NCBI RefSeq assembly: GCF_019891395.1
Contig: NZ_CP078143.1
Location: 1 to 64,000 of the forward strand
DNA: 64,000 nt
DNA from: Nitratireductor kimnyeongensis
GTDB taxonomy: Bacteria > Pseudomonadota > Alphaproteobacteria > Rhizobiales > Rhizobiaceae
Reading direction: 5' to 3'
Shown one piece after another: positions 9,268-18,573 of the stretch (position 1 is its first letter; the number at the start of each line of letters is the position of its first letter). The position numbers and the translations under genes were made by a program. The notes below the pieces were generated by a model that did no database searches, had not been told where the DNA came from, and saw only the letters and a list, made by a program, of their open reading frames with translations.

Positions 9268-10791
9268 TCAGCCGACCGAACCTTCAAGCGAAATACCGAT
9301 GAGCTTCTGAGCCTCGACGGCAAACTCCATTGGCAGTTCTTGGATGACGTCCTTGACGAAGCCATTTACGATGAGAGCGATGGCTTCTTCCTCGGGAATG
9401 CCACGCTGCATCACGTAGAACAGCTGATCCTCGGAAATCTTCGAGGTGGTCGCCTCGTGCTCGAACTGCGCGGTGGCATTCTTGGCTTCGATATAAGGCA
9501 CGGTGTGTGCGCCGCAATCATTGCCAATGAGAAGGCTGTCACATTGGGTGAAATTGCGGGCGTTGGCTGCCTTGCGATGCGCGGACACCTGTCCGCGGTA
9601 GGTGTTCTGCGAGTGGCCGGCGGAGATGCCCTTGGAGATGATACGGCTCGACGTGTTCTTGCCCAGGTGCAGCATCTTGGTTCCAGAATCGATCTGCTGA
9701 TGGCCGTTGGAAACGGCAATCGAGTAAAACTCACCACGGCTATTGTCGCCACGCAGGATGCAAGACGGATATTTCCACGTGATCGCAGAACCGGTCTCGA
9801 CCTGGGTCCAGGAGATCTTGGAGTTTTTGCCCCGGCAATCGCCGCGCTTGGTGACGAAGTTGTAGATGCCGCCCTTGCCCTCGGAATCACCCGGATACCA
9901 GTTCTGGACCGTGGAGTACTTGATCTCCGCATCGTCCAGCGCGATCAGCTCGACCACGGCGGCGTGCAGCTGGTTCTCGTCGCGTTGCGGTGCCGTGCAG
10001 CCCTCCAGATAGGACACGTAAGCGCCCTCTTCCGCGATGATCAGCGTGCGCTCAAACTGCCCTGTATTCTTCTCGTTGATACGGAAATAGGTGGACAATT
10101 CCATGGGGCAGCGCACGCCCTTCGGCACGTAGACGAAGGAGCCGTCGGTAAACACAGCCGAGTTCAGCGCAGCGTAATAATTGTCCGATACCGGCACAAC
10201 GGAACCGAGATATTTTTGCACCAGTTCTGGGTGCTCACGGATGGCTTCGGAGATAGAGCAGAAAATAACACCGGCCTTGGCGAGCTCTTCCTTGAAAGTT
10301 GTGACCACCGAGACGGAATCAAACACCGCATCGACCGCAACACGCCCGGAGCTGTAGACATTGTCGCTGGGGTTCTCTTCCAGCTCACTCGGCTCGCCCT
10401 GCTTGCGAACACCCGCAAGAATTTCCTGCTCCCTCAAGGGGATACCAAGTTTCTCGTAGGTTCTGAGCAATTCCGGATCGACCTCGTCGAGCGACTTCGG
10501 ACCGGTCTGGTTCTTCGGCGCTGCATAGTAATGCAGGTCCTGAAAATCGATCTTGGGATAACTGACGCGCGCCCAGCTCGGCTCTTCCATAGCCTGCCAG
10601 CGCTTGTAGGCGTTTAATCGCCACTGCGTCATCCACTCCGGCTCTTCCTTCTTGGCTGAAATGAAACGGATGATGTCTTCATTCAGACCCTTTGGCGCCA
10701 GATCGCTTTCGATAAGCGTCTCAAAACCATATTTGTACTGGTCCACATCGATCATGCGGACCTGATCAATCGTTTCCTGCACGGCAGGCAT
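9268..10791 (-). CDS. sufB: Fe-S scaffold subunit SufB
   Basis: A 507-residue core subunit of the SufBC2D scaffold on which the nascent cluster is built. The family blocks are [26 protein letters not shown] (with the conserved cysteine), [13 protein letters not shown] and the C-terminal [15 protein letters not shown]. It is longer than SufD, with the usual conserved N-terminal region ([18 protein letters not shown]). A 182-base gap separates it from sufS2 upstream; this gap holds an AT-rich palindrome and may contain a second promoter. Confidence 0.96.
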   Translation of the reverse strand: MPAVQETIDQVRMIDVDQYKYGFETLIESDLAPKGLNEDIIRFISAKKEEPEWMTQWRLNAYKRWQAMEEPSWARVSYPKIDFQDLHYYAAPKNQTGPKSLDEVDPELLRTYEKLGIPLREQEILAGVRKQGEPSELEENPSDNVYSSGRVAVDAVFDSVSVVTTFKEELAKAGVIFCSISEAIREHPELVQKYLGSVVPVSDNYYAALNSAVFTDGSFVYVPKGVRCPMELSTYFRINEKNTGQFERTLIIAEEGAYVSYLEGCTAPQRDENQLHAAVVELIALDDAEIKYSTVQNWYPGDSEGKGGIYNFVTKRGDCRGKNSKISWTQVETGSAITWKYPSCILRGDNSRGEFYSIAVSNGHQQIDSGTKMLHLGKNTSSRIISKGISAGHSQNTYRGQVSAHRKAANARNFTQCDSLLIGNDCGAHTVPYIEAKNATAQFEHEATTSKISEDQLFYVMQRGIPEEEAIALIVNGFVKDVIQELPMEFAVEAQKLIGISLEGSVG

Positions 10792-10973
10792 ATGCGTTCT
10801 CCATCCATGCCGGGGTCAAGGCCCGGCCGTCTTCAAATTGAGCACACCGTGATCACCTTTCGGCAGACCTCATGTAGTGCGTCGGAGCAAAGGTTTCATC
10901 CGGTCACATATTAAATATGTGTCTTTTTCTCCATTTTAATTCGCTTCACCCTCGATTTTATCTTTTCGCCGCT
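10792..10973 (-). promoter_or_regulatory. sufS2-sufB intergenic region with AT-rich palindrome
   Basis: This 182-base gap contains a perfect 7-base inverted repeat, CACATAT-TAA-ATATGTG, at 10905-10921 in an AT-rich patch that contrasts with its GC-rich neighbours. It could be a regulator site or an internal promoter element for sufBCDS. I recognise no named operator in it. Confidence 0.35.
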
Positions 10974-12137
10974 TCACGCAGCTTGCGCGGAGCTCTTCCT
11001 CCGCGTTGCGAGTTTGGACAACACACTCTCGAACAGGGCCAGATCCTCTTCACTGGTCGTATGTCCAATGGAGACCCGCAGGGCACTGGCCTCATCCCCC
11101 AGCCCCATGGCTTCGAGGACATGGCTCGGTCCCACCCTCCCGGATGAGCAGGCAGACCCGGCAGAAAGCGCCACACCGCCCAGGTCAAAGGCAATCTGCG
11201 CGGTCTCAGCTTTCATACCAGGAATGGAGAAGAAGCTTGTATTTGCAACGCGATGCACTTCCCGGCCGTGAATGACGGCATCCGGAACATGTTGCAGAAC
11301 AGCGCTCTCAAAGCGGCCCCGCATCCTGGCTATGAGATCGACACGGTCCAGATTTTCAAGAGCTTCTGTAGCGGCAGCGCCAAAGCCGGCAAGCGCGGCG
11401 AGATTCTCCGTGCCCGCCCGATGCCCTTTTTCTTGACCGCCGCCGTCGATCAACGCCCGCGGCATCATCAGGTTGGCATTTCCGACCACGGCTCCCGCCC
11501 CCTTGGGACCGCCAATCTTGTGCGACGACAATATAAAGTAATCAGCGTAACCGGCTGAAATATCCAACGGAATACGGCCTGCGGCCTGAACGGTATCGAA
11601 GATCGTGGTGGCGCCATGCGCCTTGGCCAGACATCCGATTTCGTCGATTGGCTGAATGACGCCCGTTTCATTGTTCACCGCGTGCACGGCAACCAAAGGA
11701 AGACCTGCATTCTGATCGTGCTCTGCCAACAGCGCCTTCAGCGCATCAAGGTCTATCAACCCATTAGATTGGACCGGTATAATATTGATTTGATTGTGGG
11801 AAAACCGGCCACCTTTCAAAACGCAGGGATGATCGGCCGCGCTGACATAGAGTTTGGAAAACCTCAGTGGCGCGCGCCCCATTGTCCAGTGGGGTGTGAG
11901 AAGCATCGCTGCCGCCTCGGTCGCGCCAGAGGTAAAGACAACATCCTCCCCACGGCCTCCCACAAGACGCGACACGTGCTTGCGAGCCTGTTCAAGAACG
12001 CGCCTGGCTTCCCGGCCCTCCGTGTGAACGGACGACGGATTTCCTGGCATCGAAAGGGCGTCAAGCATCGCCTCCCTTGCCTTTTCGACAAGCGGTGCAC
12101 TGGCATTGAAATCAAGATATGCCCGAGTCGCCGACAT
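10974..12137 (-). CDS. sufS2: Cysteine desulfurase SufS2 (group I, NifS/IscS-like)
   Basis: A 387-residue PLP enzyme at the head of the suf operon. The PLP lysine is in LSSHKIGGPKGAG (about residue 205) and the catalytic cysteine is in ALSAGSACSSGR (about residue 330), on the long mobile loop characteristic of group I NifS/IscS enzymes, unlike the group II loop of sufS in the same operon. The sequence opens MSATRAYLDFNASAPL, with the usual YLDxNA start. In rhizobia this gene is called sufS2 in the sufS2BCDS1XA operon. An iron control element lies about 150 bases upstream of its start, on the expected side for control of the operon. Confidence 0.9.
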   Translation of the reverse strand: MSATRAYLDFNASAPLVEKAREAMLDALSMPGNPSSVHTEGREARRVLEQARKHVSRLVGGRGEDVVFTSGATEAAAMLLTPHWTMGRAPLRFSKLYVSAADHPCVLKGGRFSHNQINIIPVQSNGLIDLDALKALLAEHDQNAGLPLVAVHAVNNETGVIQPIDEIGCLAKAHGATTIFDTVQAAGRIPLDISAGYADYFILSSHKIGGPKGAGAVVGNANLMMPRALIDGGGQEKGHRAGTENLAALAGFGAAATEALENLDRVDLIARMRGRFESAVLQHVPDAVIHGREVHRVANTSFFSIPGMKAETAQIAFDLGGVALSAGSACSSGRVGPSHVLEAMGLGDEASALRVSIGHTTSEEDLALFESVLSKLATRRKSSAQAA

Positions 12138-12186
12138 TGACCTTCCGCTTTTCTCCGCGAATCCGCTGTCTGCCTCACGTCATCAA

Positions 12187-12200
12187 GGCCAAACTTGGCC
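12187..12200. repeat. Perfect 14-base palindrome upstream of sufS2
   Basis: GGCCAA-AC-TTGGCC lies in the likely untranslated leader of sufS2, with AAGG/CCTT flanks that lengthen the pairing. It could form a hairpin in the leader RNA or bind a dimeric protein. No known regulator motif was recognised. Confidence 0.4.
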
Positions 12201-12286
12201 ACCTTGACGTAATTTCCTTGAATTTTCAGGGCGAGCCGTCCTATTTACCCGGCTTGCCGATATGATGGTTGCTCGCGCACCATCAA

Positions 12287-12303
12287 TTTTGAACAATTCT
12301 AAA
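12287..12303 (-). promoter_or_regulatory. Iron control element (Irr/ICE-type box)
   Basis: TTTTGAACAATTCTAAA matches the published ICE consensus TTTAGAA-N3-TTCTAAA at 13 of 14 defined positions. Irr is the haem-responsive Fur-family repressor of Rhizobiales, and sufS2-type operons are among its known targets. The box lies between the divergent starts of sufS2 (12137) and the hydrolase gene (12399), so it could affect either; the suf operon is the expected target. An inverted repeat GATGGT/ACCATC (12264-12284) abuts it. Binding has not been tested here. Confidence 0.75.
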
Positions 12304-12398
12304 CTAGCTTCTATGGAGGCGTCGGCGTCGCGTCAAGGGTCAAGGGGCATCGATCCCCGTGGAACCTGTAATGCTGCGACGCCCAATGTGGAGTACTC

Positions 12399-13073
12399 AT
12401 GCCTGAGGTCATTTTTGCCGGGCCTGCCGGACGTCTGGAAGGACGATATCAGCCTTCAAAGGAAAAGAACGCTCCGATCGCGCTCATCCTGCATCCGCAT
12501 CCGCACTTCGGCGGCACGATGAACAACAAGATCGTCTACGATCTTTTCTACATGTTCCAAAGCCGGGGTTTCACCACACTGCGTTTCAACTTCCGCGGCA
12601 TCGGCCGCAGCCAGGGTGCGTTTGATCACGGCACCGGGGAACTCTCCGATGCAGCCGCTGCGCTCGACTGGGTTCAGTCGCTGCATCCCGATTCCAAAAA
12701 CTGCTGGATCGCGGGTTACTCCTTCGGCGCCTGGATCGGCATGCAGCTTCTGATGCGCCGGCCAGAGATCGAAGGGTTCATGTCCATCTCGCCGCAGCCG
12801 AACCTGTATGATTTCTCGTTCCTCGCCCCGTGTCCGTCCTCGGGTCTGATCATTCACGGCGATGCCGACAAGGTTGCGCCGCCCGCCGACGTTCAGGGCC
12901 TCGTTGACAAACTGCAGTCTCAGAAGGGTATCACGATTACCCAAAAGACCATGCCCGGCGTGAACCATTTCTACTCCGACCATGTCGATGAACTGATCGG
13001 TGAATGTTCGGATTACCTTGATCGCCGTCTGCGCGGTGAGCTTTCCGAACCGCGCCCCAAACGCCTGAAATAA
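12399..13073 (+). CDS. Alpha/beta hydrolase (COG2945-type)
   Basis: A 224-residue serine hydrolase. The oxyanion-side motif HPHPHFGGTM, the FRGIGRSQG strand, the nucleophile elbow GYSFGAW (Ser), the acidic residue in IIHGDADKVAP and the catalytic His in PGVNHFYSDH are all in order. This compact group of hydrolases is widespread in alphaproteobacteria, with unknown substrate. The ATG at 12399 has GGAG upstream. It is divergent from the suf operon and could share its iron-linked control region, but the shared spacing alone does not prove that. Confidence 0.85.
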   Translation: MPEVIFAGPAGRLEGRYQPSKEKNAPIALILHPHPHFGGTMNNKIVYDLFYMFQSRGFTTLRFNFRGIGRSQGAFDHGTGELSDAAAALDWVQSLHPDSKNCWIAGYSFGAWIGMQLLMRRPEIEGFMSISPQPNLYDFSFLAPCPSSGLIIHGDADKVAPPADVQGLVDKLQSQKGITITQKTMPGVNHFYSDHVDELIGECSDYLDRRLRGELSEPRPKRLK

Positions 13074-13137
13074 ACCGTTCTGCGGATGCCGCATTCTGTG
13101 TCGCAGCGTCCGCAAATATCAAAGAGCCTGAAAGACC

Positions 13138-14391
13138 ATGACCGCCTTCAAATCCGACTTTCTGCGCACGCTCAGCGAACGCGGGTTCATTCACCAGACG
13201 TCCGACGACGCTGGTCTTGATGAACTCTTCCGGAGTGAGACGGTAACGGCCTATATCGGCTTCGATCCCACGGCACCAAGCCTCCATGCAGGCGGGCTCA
13301 TTCAGATCATGATGCTGCACTGGCTGCAGCAGACAGGCCATCGCCCGATCACTCTGATGGGCGGCGGCACCGGGATGATCGGCGACCCGTCCTTCAAGGA
13401 CGAAGCGCGCAAGCTGATGACGCCGGAAACAATCGCTAAGAACATCGCCGGGATCAAAAAGGTGTTTTCCAACTACCTCACTTTCGGCGAAGGACCGCAG
13501 GACGCGCTGATGGTCAACAACGCCGACTGGCTTCTGGGCATCAACTATGTCGAGTTCCTGCGCGACGTGGGCCGCCATTTCTCTGTCAATCGAATGCTCT
13601 CATTCGATTCCGTGAAACTGCGCCTAGACCGCGAGCAGTCCCTCTCCTTCCTGGAATTCAATTACATGATCCTCCAGGCCTATGACTATGTGGAGTTGAA
13701 CAAACGGCTTGGCTGCCGCCTGCAGATGGGTGGTTCGGACCAGTGGGGCAACATCGTCAACGGCATCGATCTGGGGCACCGTATGGGCACGCCGCAGCTC
13801 TACGCCCTGACCTCCCCCCTGCTCACAACATCATCGGGTGCGAAGATGGGCAAGAGCGCCGAGGGAGCGATCTGGCTTAACCCCGATATGCTCGGCGCCT
13901 ACGACTTCTGGCAATACTGGCGCAACACAGAGGATGCGGATGTCGAGCGCTTCCTGAAACTTTACACCACCATGCCGTTGGACGAGATTGCGCGGCTCGG
14001 CGCGCTGCAGGGTGCCGAGCTCAACGAAGCCAAGAAGATCCTGGCCACCGAAGTGACTGCCATGCTTCATGGCCGCGATGCTGCTGAGGAAGCGGCAGAG
14101 ACGGCGCGCAAAACATTCGAGGAAGGGTCACTGGCGCAAACGCTTCCTACAATAGAAGTCGAACGCTCCGCTCTTGAGGATGGTATTGGTGTGCTTTCGC
14201 TCTTTGTGACAGCAGGATTGGCCGCATCCAACGGCGAAGCGCGCAGGCATGTGAAGGGGGGAGCCGTTCGTCTGAACGACCAGCCCGTCAACGATGACCG
14301 ACAAGCTGTAACCCTCGAGAATCTTACTGAGGAAGGCGTGGTGAAACTCTCCCTCGGGAAGAAAAAGCACGTGCTCCTGCGCCCGGTTTGA
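13138..14391 (+). CDS. tyrS: Tyrosyl-tRNA synthetase
   Basis: A class I aminoacyl-tRNA synthetase of 417 residues that charges tRNA-Tyr. The HIGH-type motif is in [12 protein letters not shown], the tyrosine-binding strand YDYVELNKR and the [11 protein letters not shown] block are clear, and the KMSKS loop is GAKMGKS. A C-terminal S4 RNA-binding domain (about residues 350-415, [11 protein letters not shown]) completes the protein. It follows the hydrolase gene after 64 bases and is closed by a terminator. Confidence 0.97.
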   Translation: MTAFKSDFLRTLSERGFIHQTSDDAGLDELFRSETVTAYIGFDPTAPSLHAGGLIQIMMLHWLQQTGHRPITLMGGGTGMIGDPSFKDEARKLMTPETIAKNIAGIKKVFSNYLTFGEGPQDALMVNNADWLLGINYVEFLRDVGRHFSVNRMLSFDSVKLRLDREQSLSFLEFNYMILQAYDYVELNKRLGCRLQMGGSDQWGNIVNGIDLGHRMGTPQLYALTSPLLTTSSGAKMGKSAEGAIWLNPDMLGAYDFWQYWRNTEDADVERFLKLYTTMPLDEIARLGALQGAELNEAKKILATEVTAMLHGRDAAEEAAETARKTFEEGSLAQTLPTIEVERSALEDGIGVLSLFVTAGLAASNGEARRHVKGGAVRLNDQPVNDDRQAVTLENLTEEGVVKLSLGKKKHVLLRPV

Positions 14392-14421
14392 ACCGCTGGC
14401 ATTCAACGCCAAGACATATTA

Positions 14422-14450
14422 GGTGCGCCCCGTCCGGGCGCCCTTTTTTT
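14422..14450 (+). terminator. Terminator of tyrS
   Basis: The stem GCGCCC/GGGCGC with a CGTCC loop, extended outward by two more G-C pairs past one mismatch, is followed by a run of seven T. The T-run overlaps the stop codon of the convergent AsmA/YhdP-type gene. Confidence 0.8.
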
Positions 14451-17400
14451 ATCGAAACTCGAAAATCTGCCGGAAAATCCCTGGGGCGATGGCCGAAATG
14501 GGATTCACTTCCATCTGAGGCTCAGCGAGCTTGCCATAAAGCCGGTAGGTGATTCCGATCAGCCCGCGGTCGCGCCCGTTTCCAAGGATCTCACCGAACA
14601 CCGGGATTTCACCGAAAATGCGGTTCAGACCATAAAGCGGCATGAAGGTCCCGGTGATCGCGATATTGTCATTCGCGTCAAAGAGGGTTCCCTGAAATGT
14701 CGTGCCGATCAGTGGCCCGCGCAGGACACCGTCTCTCAGGTCCAGCCGACCGGGACCCTTCAGAACCTTGGCATAGCCGCGTTCGAAGCCAATTCTGTTG
14801 GCATCTACCTCGCCATTGTTCTCGGTTGCGGACACGAGTGAACGCAGACGCGGCTCGTCGACAATGAAAAAATTTTCAGCCGATACGCGACCGCTCAATA
14901 CACCGCCCTTGCCCTCATCCAAAGATAAGGCCAGCTGTCCACCTTCCATGTTCTCGTAGAAATCGACGAAGCGCATCACCGCTCCGGCGTCCGATGAATT
15001 GGCGACGATACCGCCGGGGCTGCGTGTCAGGGTCACTTTACCGCCGGACCTTGTCGTTGCGGAGATGTCGAGGCGGCCGGCGCTTTCCGCAGCAGACGCA
15101 TAGTTTAGGGCAACGTCCCGCAAAACAGTACCGCCAAAACCCGTTACCCGAGCGAGTTTCGCGTCGAGCGCAACTCCCGCGCTGCCGCCCGCCCCACTTC
15201 CGTCGTCGGCATCGCTCTGTCCGGTTGCCAGATAGTGCTTGATCAGCGCACGCCCATCCAATGACGCACCGCGGACGGATACCTTGTAGCTTCGGCCCGA
15301 CCGATCGACGGAGACGGAAAAATCGTCCCCCCGGTTCAATCTTGCCTTGTCGAACCGAGCACTGGCGAGCTCGCCGCCGGCGATCGTGAGCCGCCCTTGC
15401 GCCGAGAACGTTTCGCCGGCCAGTTTGAAGTCGGTCAGCTCCATCGACGAGGGTGTCTCGTCGAGAATGAAAGACGCCTGCGCCGGAATCCCGGTCCCCT
15501 TGCTCCAATTGATCCATGGTAGCGTCAGGCGTGCCTTATCGAGCTTCACGGTGAGCGCCTTGCGCCCATCCGTCAGCTCGGAATAATCCACCGTTATCGG
15601 ACCGGAAAGAATGCTGTCCAGTCCGGGAACCACCTTGTTACGTAGCTTGTCATCAAGCGTGAGCTCGATCTTGCGTGACCGCTTCAGTTCAGACTCACCG
15701 AAAGGCTCGACCAGTTCCAGACGTGCCGGCACGCCATTCAACATCGCGGAAGCGGAAATGTCCGCCCTGCCCGGCTCAACAATCAGCACGCCGTTGGCAT
15801 CTGCGACCATCTGCCCGTCAAAGGATTTGGAGATCGATAGATTTTTGTATTCGAGCGTCGCCTGCCAACCGAGATCTTCGCGCGGTATCCCATCGCTCAA
15901 AGGGATATCGGCAGTCACATGACCGGTCACATCACCCGTCACGTCTTGAGGCGAAATGTCGATCTTGTCGGACACGTCGATAGGTTCATATGAAGCCAGT
16001 TCGACAATGGCCGGAGCTTTGCCTGCCACGTCTATCTCAAGTTTGCCGATGCGTGGCTTTACATGGGCATTGCGCACCGTGAGCGATCCCTTGCTGGCGG
16101 CCACTTTCCGCCCACTCGGCATAAAGACCGTGCCGGTATCGATCGCAATGTCGATATCTGCCCCTTGAAACGCAATGCGACCCACCGCGTCTCGCACAGG
16201 CGGTATCCGACCAGCTATGTCGAACCGCGCGTCTGCAACCTCGAAGGCCCCGCTGACTTCTTCGTTATTCAGCGGTTTGCCATTGCCGAAACGCCCCGGC
16301 GGCACGCGCAGACGAAGATTGCCTTCGACAACCCGACCACCAAAGAGGTTGCCCAGAACCCATTCCCGCGCGCCCGAGGCGGCGAACCATGGCCAGAACT
16401 GCTTCACCTCATGGGTCGGCATGCCTTCGGTATAGACGGCAAGCGAAAGCCCTGGCGTCTTGCCCGCCTGAAGGGTAACAGCGGCGCTCGCGGTGATCAC
16501 GCCGGATGTCGTTGCGATGCGTATCGTATCTCCAACAATACGCCCTTTTCCGGTGTCGATACGTCCCGATACACCAGCAACGAAGGGGACGGCAGCCTCA
16601 GGTGAATCGATCGGCGCGATAGACGATTTTCCGCTGGCAAGGTCAAAGCGATAAACCGCGGTCCCGGCGCCGGAGTTCTCGACCGGAACGATCCGCCCCG
16701 TGAAATTGAACGCAGACCGTCCGACAACCATGTTTGCCTGATTGATGATGACCGTACCCTCATCGTCCCCGACCTCGGCGCGGATGCGGCCTGTCGCGCT
16801 CAACACTCCATCATCTCCAAGGTCAAAGGGAGCGTTTTCCAGCTCCAATTCGAGTTTCAGCCGGCCATCCCCGATTTTGCCTTCGCCGCCGCTCAGAGTC
16901 AGGCGAACCGCCTCCAAAAGACCGGTGGGACGCTCGTGATGACCGGACACGGAACGCGCGGTTTCCAACAGTGAGGGCTTCGGCGCCGAAATTTCGACAT
17001 CCAGTGACTGGATCGGTCCATTGCGCACAGGCCGCAAGGCGGTTCCAGTAATCTCGAAACCACGGTCTTCAAGGGAAACATTGCTCTTGAAGTCGAGCTT
17101 TCCTGACGGCGCCATCGACGCATTAATATCGATGGCCATGCTACGCTTGGAGGCGTCATCGAGGATGACCTCCACATCGCGCAGGCGCAGATGCCGCGTT
17201 CCCATGCGTTCGGTAAGCGCATAAACACGTCGGAGACCGTGAAAAACATCCTTCTCGACAAGACTGGGATCGACCGGTTTTTTCCATCTCGCGACGGCGG
17301 CCACCTCCTCGGAACGCGATGAGAGCTCCGCTAGCTGGACGCGCGCACCGGAGATTTCCGCGCTCCCAACCTTTATCTGCCCTCTGAGCAGCGGCAGCAG

Positions 17401-17838
17401 CCTGAAGCCGAACCGAAGTGTGTCGGCATCGAACAGCGTTTCACCGGTTTCAACCTTGGTTAGATGCACGTCCTGTATCTCAAGGGCTATCAGACTGCGG
17501 TCGCTCGGGACCAGCCTCAAAGAACCCATGGTTGTCGCGACATTATACCCCGTAAGCGAAGTGAGCGCTCTTTGCGCGGCTGATCGCAACCGTTCCTGGC
17601 CAAAGGACCCCATTCCGACGAACTGGAGTGCAAGACCAAGGGCAACGAGGAGTGTGATCGCAACGGCAAACCCGGTTATGCCGCGCTTCAACCACCGCCA
17701 GAAGACAGAACGCCGCAGCACCCGGCGCGCCCTGTCATGGGTAGAGGGGTAAGTTTCCAGAGCCGCAATCTCGCCGCGCTTGAACCTGACCTTTCTGTGT
17801 GAAGCACCTTGCTGATCCAAAACCGTTCCCGTCGACAC
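14449..17838 (-). CDS. Large AsmA/YhdP-type envelope protein
   Basis: A 1129-residue protein with a basic N-terminus and one membrane segment at about residues 53-75 (GFAVAITLLVALGLALQF), followed by a very long periplasmic region rich in beta strands. The DUF3971-like middle part and the AsmA-like C-terminal region (residues about 880-1110, ending in GTFMPLYGLNRIFGEIPVFGEIL) place it with YhdP/TamB/AsmA proteins, thought to be bridges that carry phospholipids between the inner and outer membranes. The start codon is GTG. It is divergent from the peroxiredoxin gene, with 76 bases between them. The exact substrate is unknown. Confidence 0.85.
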   Translation of the reverse strand: MSTGTVLDQQGASHRKVRFKRGEIAALETYPSTHDRARRVLRRSVFWRWLKRGITGFAVAITLLVALGLALQFVGMGSFGQERLRSAAQRALTSLTGYNVATTMGSLRLVPSDRSLIALEIQDVHLTKVETGETLFDADTLRFGFRLLPLLRGQIKVGSAEISGARVQLAELSSRSEEVAAVARWKKPVDPSLVEKDVFHGLRRVYALTERMGTRHLRLRDVEVILDDASKRSMAIDINASMAPSGKLDFKSNVSLEDRGFEITGTALRPVRNGPIQSLDVEISAPKPSLLETARSVSGHHERPTGLLEAVRLTLSGGEGKIGDGRLKLELELENAPFDLGDDGVLSATGRIRAEVGDDEGTVIINQANMVVGRSAFNFTGRIVPVENSGAGTAVYRFDLASGKSSIAPIDSPEAAVPFVAGVSGRIDTGKGRIVGDTIRIATTSGVITASAAVTLQAGKTPGLSLAVYTEGMPTHEVKQFWPWFAASGAREWVLGNLFGGRVVEGNLRLRVPPGRFGNGKPLNNEEVSGAFEVADARFDIAGRIPPVRDAVGRIAFQGADIDIAIDTGTVFMPSGRKVAASKGSLTVRNAHVKPRIGKLEIDVAGKAPAIVELASYEPIDVSDKIDISPQDVTGDVTGHVTADIPLSDGIPREDLGWQATLEYKNLSISKSFDGQMVADANGVLIVEPGRADISASAMLNGVPARLELVEPFGESELKRSRKIELTLDDKLRNKVVPGLDSILSGPITVDYSELTDGRKALTVKLDKARLTLPWINWSKGTGIPAQASFILDETPSSMELTDFKLAGETFSAQGRLTIAGGELASARFDKARLNRGDDFSVSVDRSGRSYKVSVRGASLDGRALIKHYLATGQSDADDGSGAGGSAGVALDAKLARVTGFGGTVLRDVALNYASAAESAGRLDISATTRSGGKVTLTRSPGGIVANSSDAGAVMRFVDFYENMEGGQLALSLDEGKGGVLSGRVSAENFFIVDEPRLRSLVSATENNGEVDANRIGFERGYAKVLKGPGRLDLRDGVLRGPLIGTTFQGTLFDANDNIAITGTFMPLYGLNRIFGEIPVFGEILGNGRDRGLIGITYRLYGKLAEPQMEVNPISAIAPGIFRQIFEFR

Positions 17839-17914
17839 TCGCAGCCATGGACGAATCCATCGACATGATTATATCTCTCCCTTTCATCGCCTATCCACAA
17901 ACAGGGGAAAGAAA

Positions 17915-18397
17915 ATGACAGGACCCGTCAAAGGAAGCGAAGCGCCGGATTTTGCGTTGCCCGCAGATGGGGGCAGCGAAATCAAATTGTCGGACTTCCG
18001 CGGGAAAAATGTCGTTCTCTTCTTCTACCCTAAAAACGACACCAGCGGCTGCACTGCGGAAGCCATCGACTTTACGGCACTCAAGCCCGAATTCGACGCC
18101 GTGGACACGATCCTTCTCGGAATGTCTCCAGACAGCCCGAAAAGCCACGACAAGTTCAAGAACAAACATGCACTTACGGTGTCTCTTGTTTCCGACCAAG
18201 AGAAGGAGACCCTTCAATCCTATGGGGTATGGGTCGAGAAAAGCATGTATGGGCGCAAATATATGGGGGTCGAGCGCTCCACCTACCTGATCGACCGGGA
18301 GGGCCGCATTGCAGAAACATGGCGCAAAGTGAAAGTGCCAGGTCATGCGCAGTCTGTTCTCGACGCTGTCAGAGCGCTTGAAGTGGATGCCCGCTAG
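17915..18397 (+). CDS. bcp: Peroxiredoxin, BCP/PrxQ family, one-cysteine form
   Basis: A 160-residue thioredoxin-fold peroxidase that reduces hydroperoxides. The peroxidatic cysteine is Cys46 in NDTSGCTAEA, where most family members have TPGC. The position five residues later, where E. coli Bcp has its resolving cysteine, is Ile, and no other cysteine exists in the protein, so it must work as a one-cysteine enzyme with an external thiol. The conserved Thr-Ser/Pro change and Arg in GVERSTYLID are otherwise in keeping with the fold. The gene appears monocistronic. Confidence 0.92.
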   Translation: MTGPVKGSEAPDFALPADGGSEIKLSDFRGKNVVLFFYPKNDTSGCTAEAIDFTALKPEFDAVDTILLGMSPDSPKSHDKFKNKHALTVSLVSDQEKETLQSYGVWVEKSMYGRKYMGVERSTYLIDREGRIAETWRKVKVPGHAQSVLDAVRALEVDAR

Positions 18398-18512
18398 GCC
18401 CGTTTAGCGGGCCAATTCACTGCAATGACCCCAACCTGTATTCTCACAGCAATCAATTCCCACAAGCTGTTGCGCCCTGTTGAGGGGCGCGGCCGCTACA
18501 CGAAAAGCTTTG

Positions 18513-18526
18513 TTAACCCTAATCAA
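18513..18526 (+). promoter_or_regulatory. Possible CtrA box upstream of the M23 peptidase gene
   Basis: TTAACC-CTAA-TCAA differs by one base from the alphaproteobacterial CtrA pattern TTAACC-N4-TTAA. It lies 48 bases upstream of the M23 peptidase start, a plausible place for cell-cycle control of a wall-remodelling enzyme. A chance match is possible. Confidence 0.35.
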
Positions 18527-18573
18527 GTGTAATCGACATCGAACAAGGTCCCTGAATACAAGTTCGATTCTCG

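Noticed and set aside
9109..10617. A 502-residue plus-strand reading frame
   Set aside because: It lies opposite sufB, whose motifs are unmistakable. Long antisense frames are expected in GC-rich DNA; this one has no signal, motif or ribosome binding site.
12262..12522. An 86-residue plus-strand reading frame across the suf/hydrolase control region
   Set aside because: It overlaps the hydrolase start in another frame and crosses the iron control element; no coding signal supports it.
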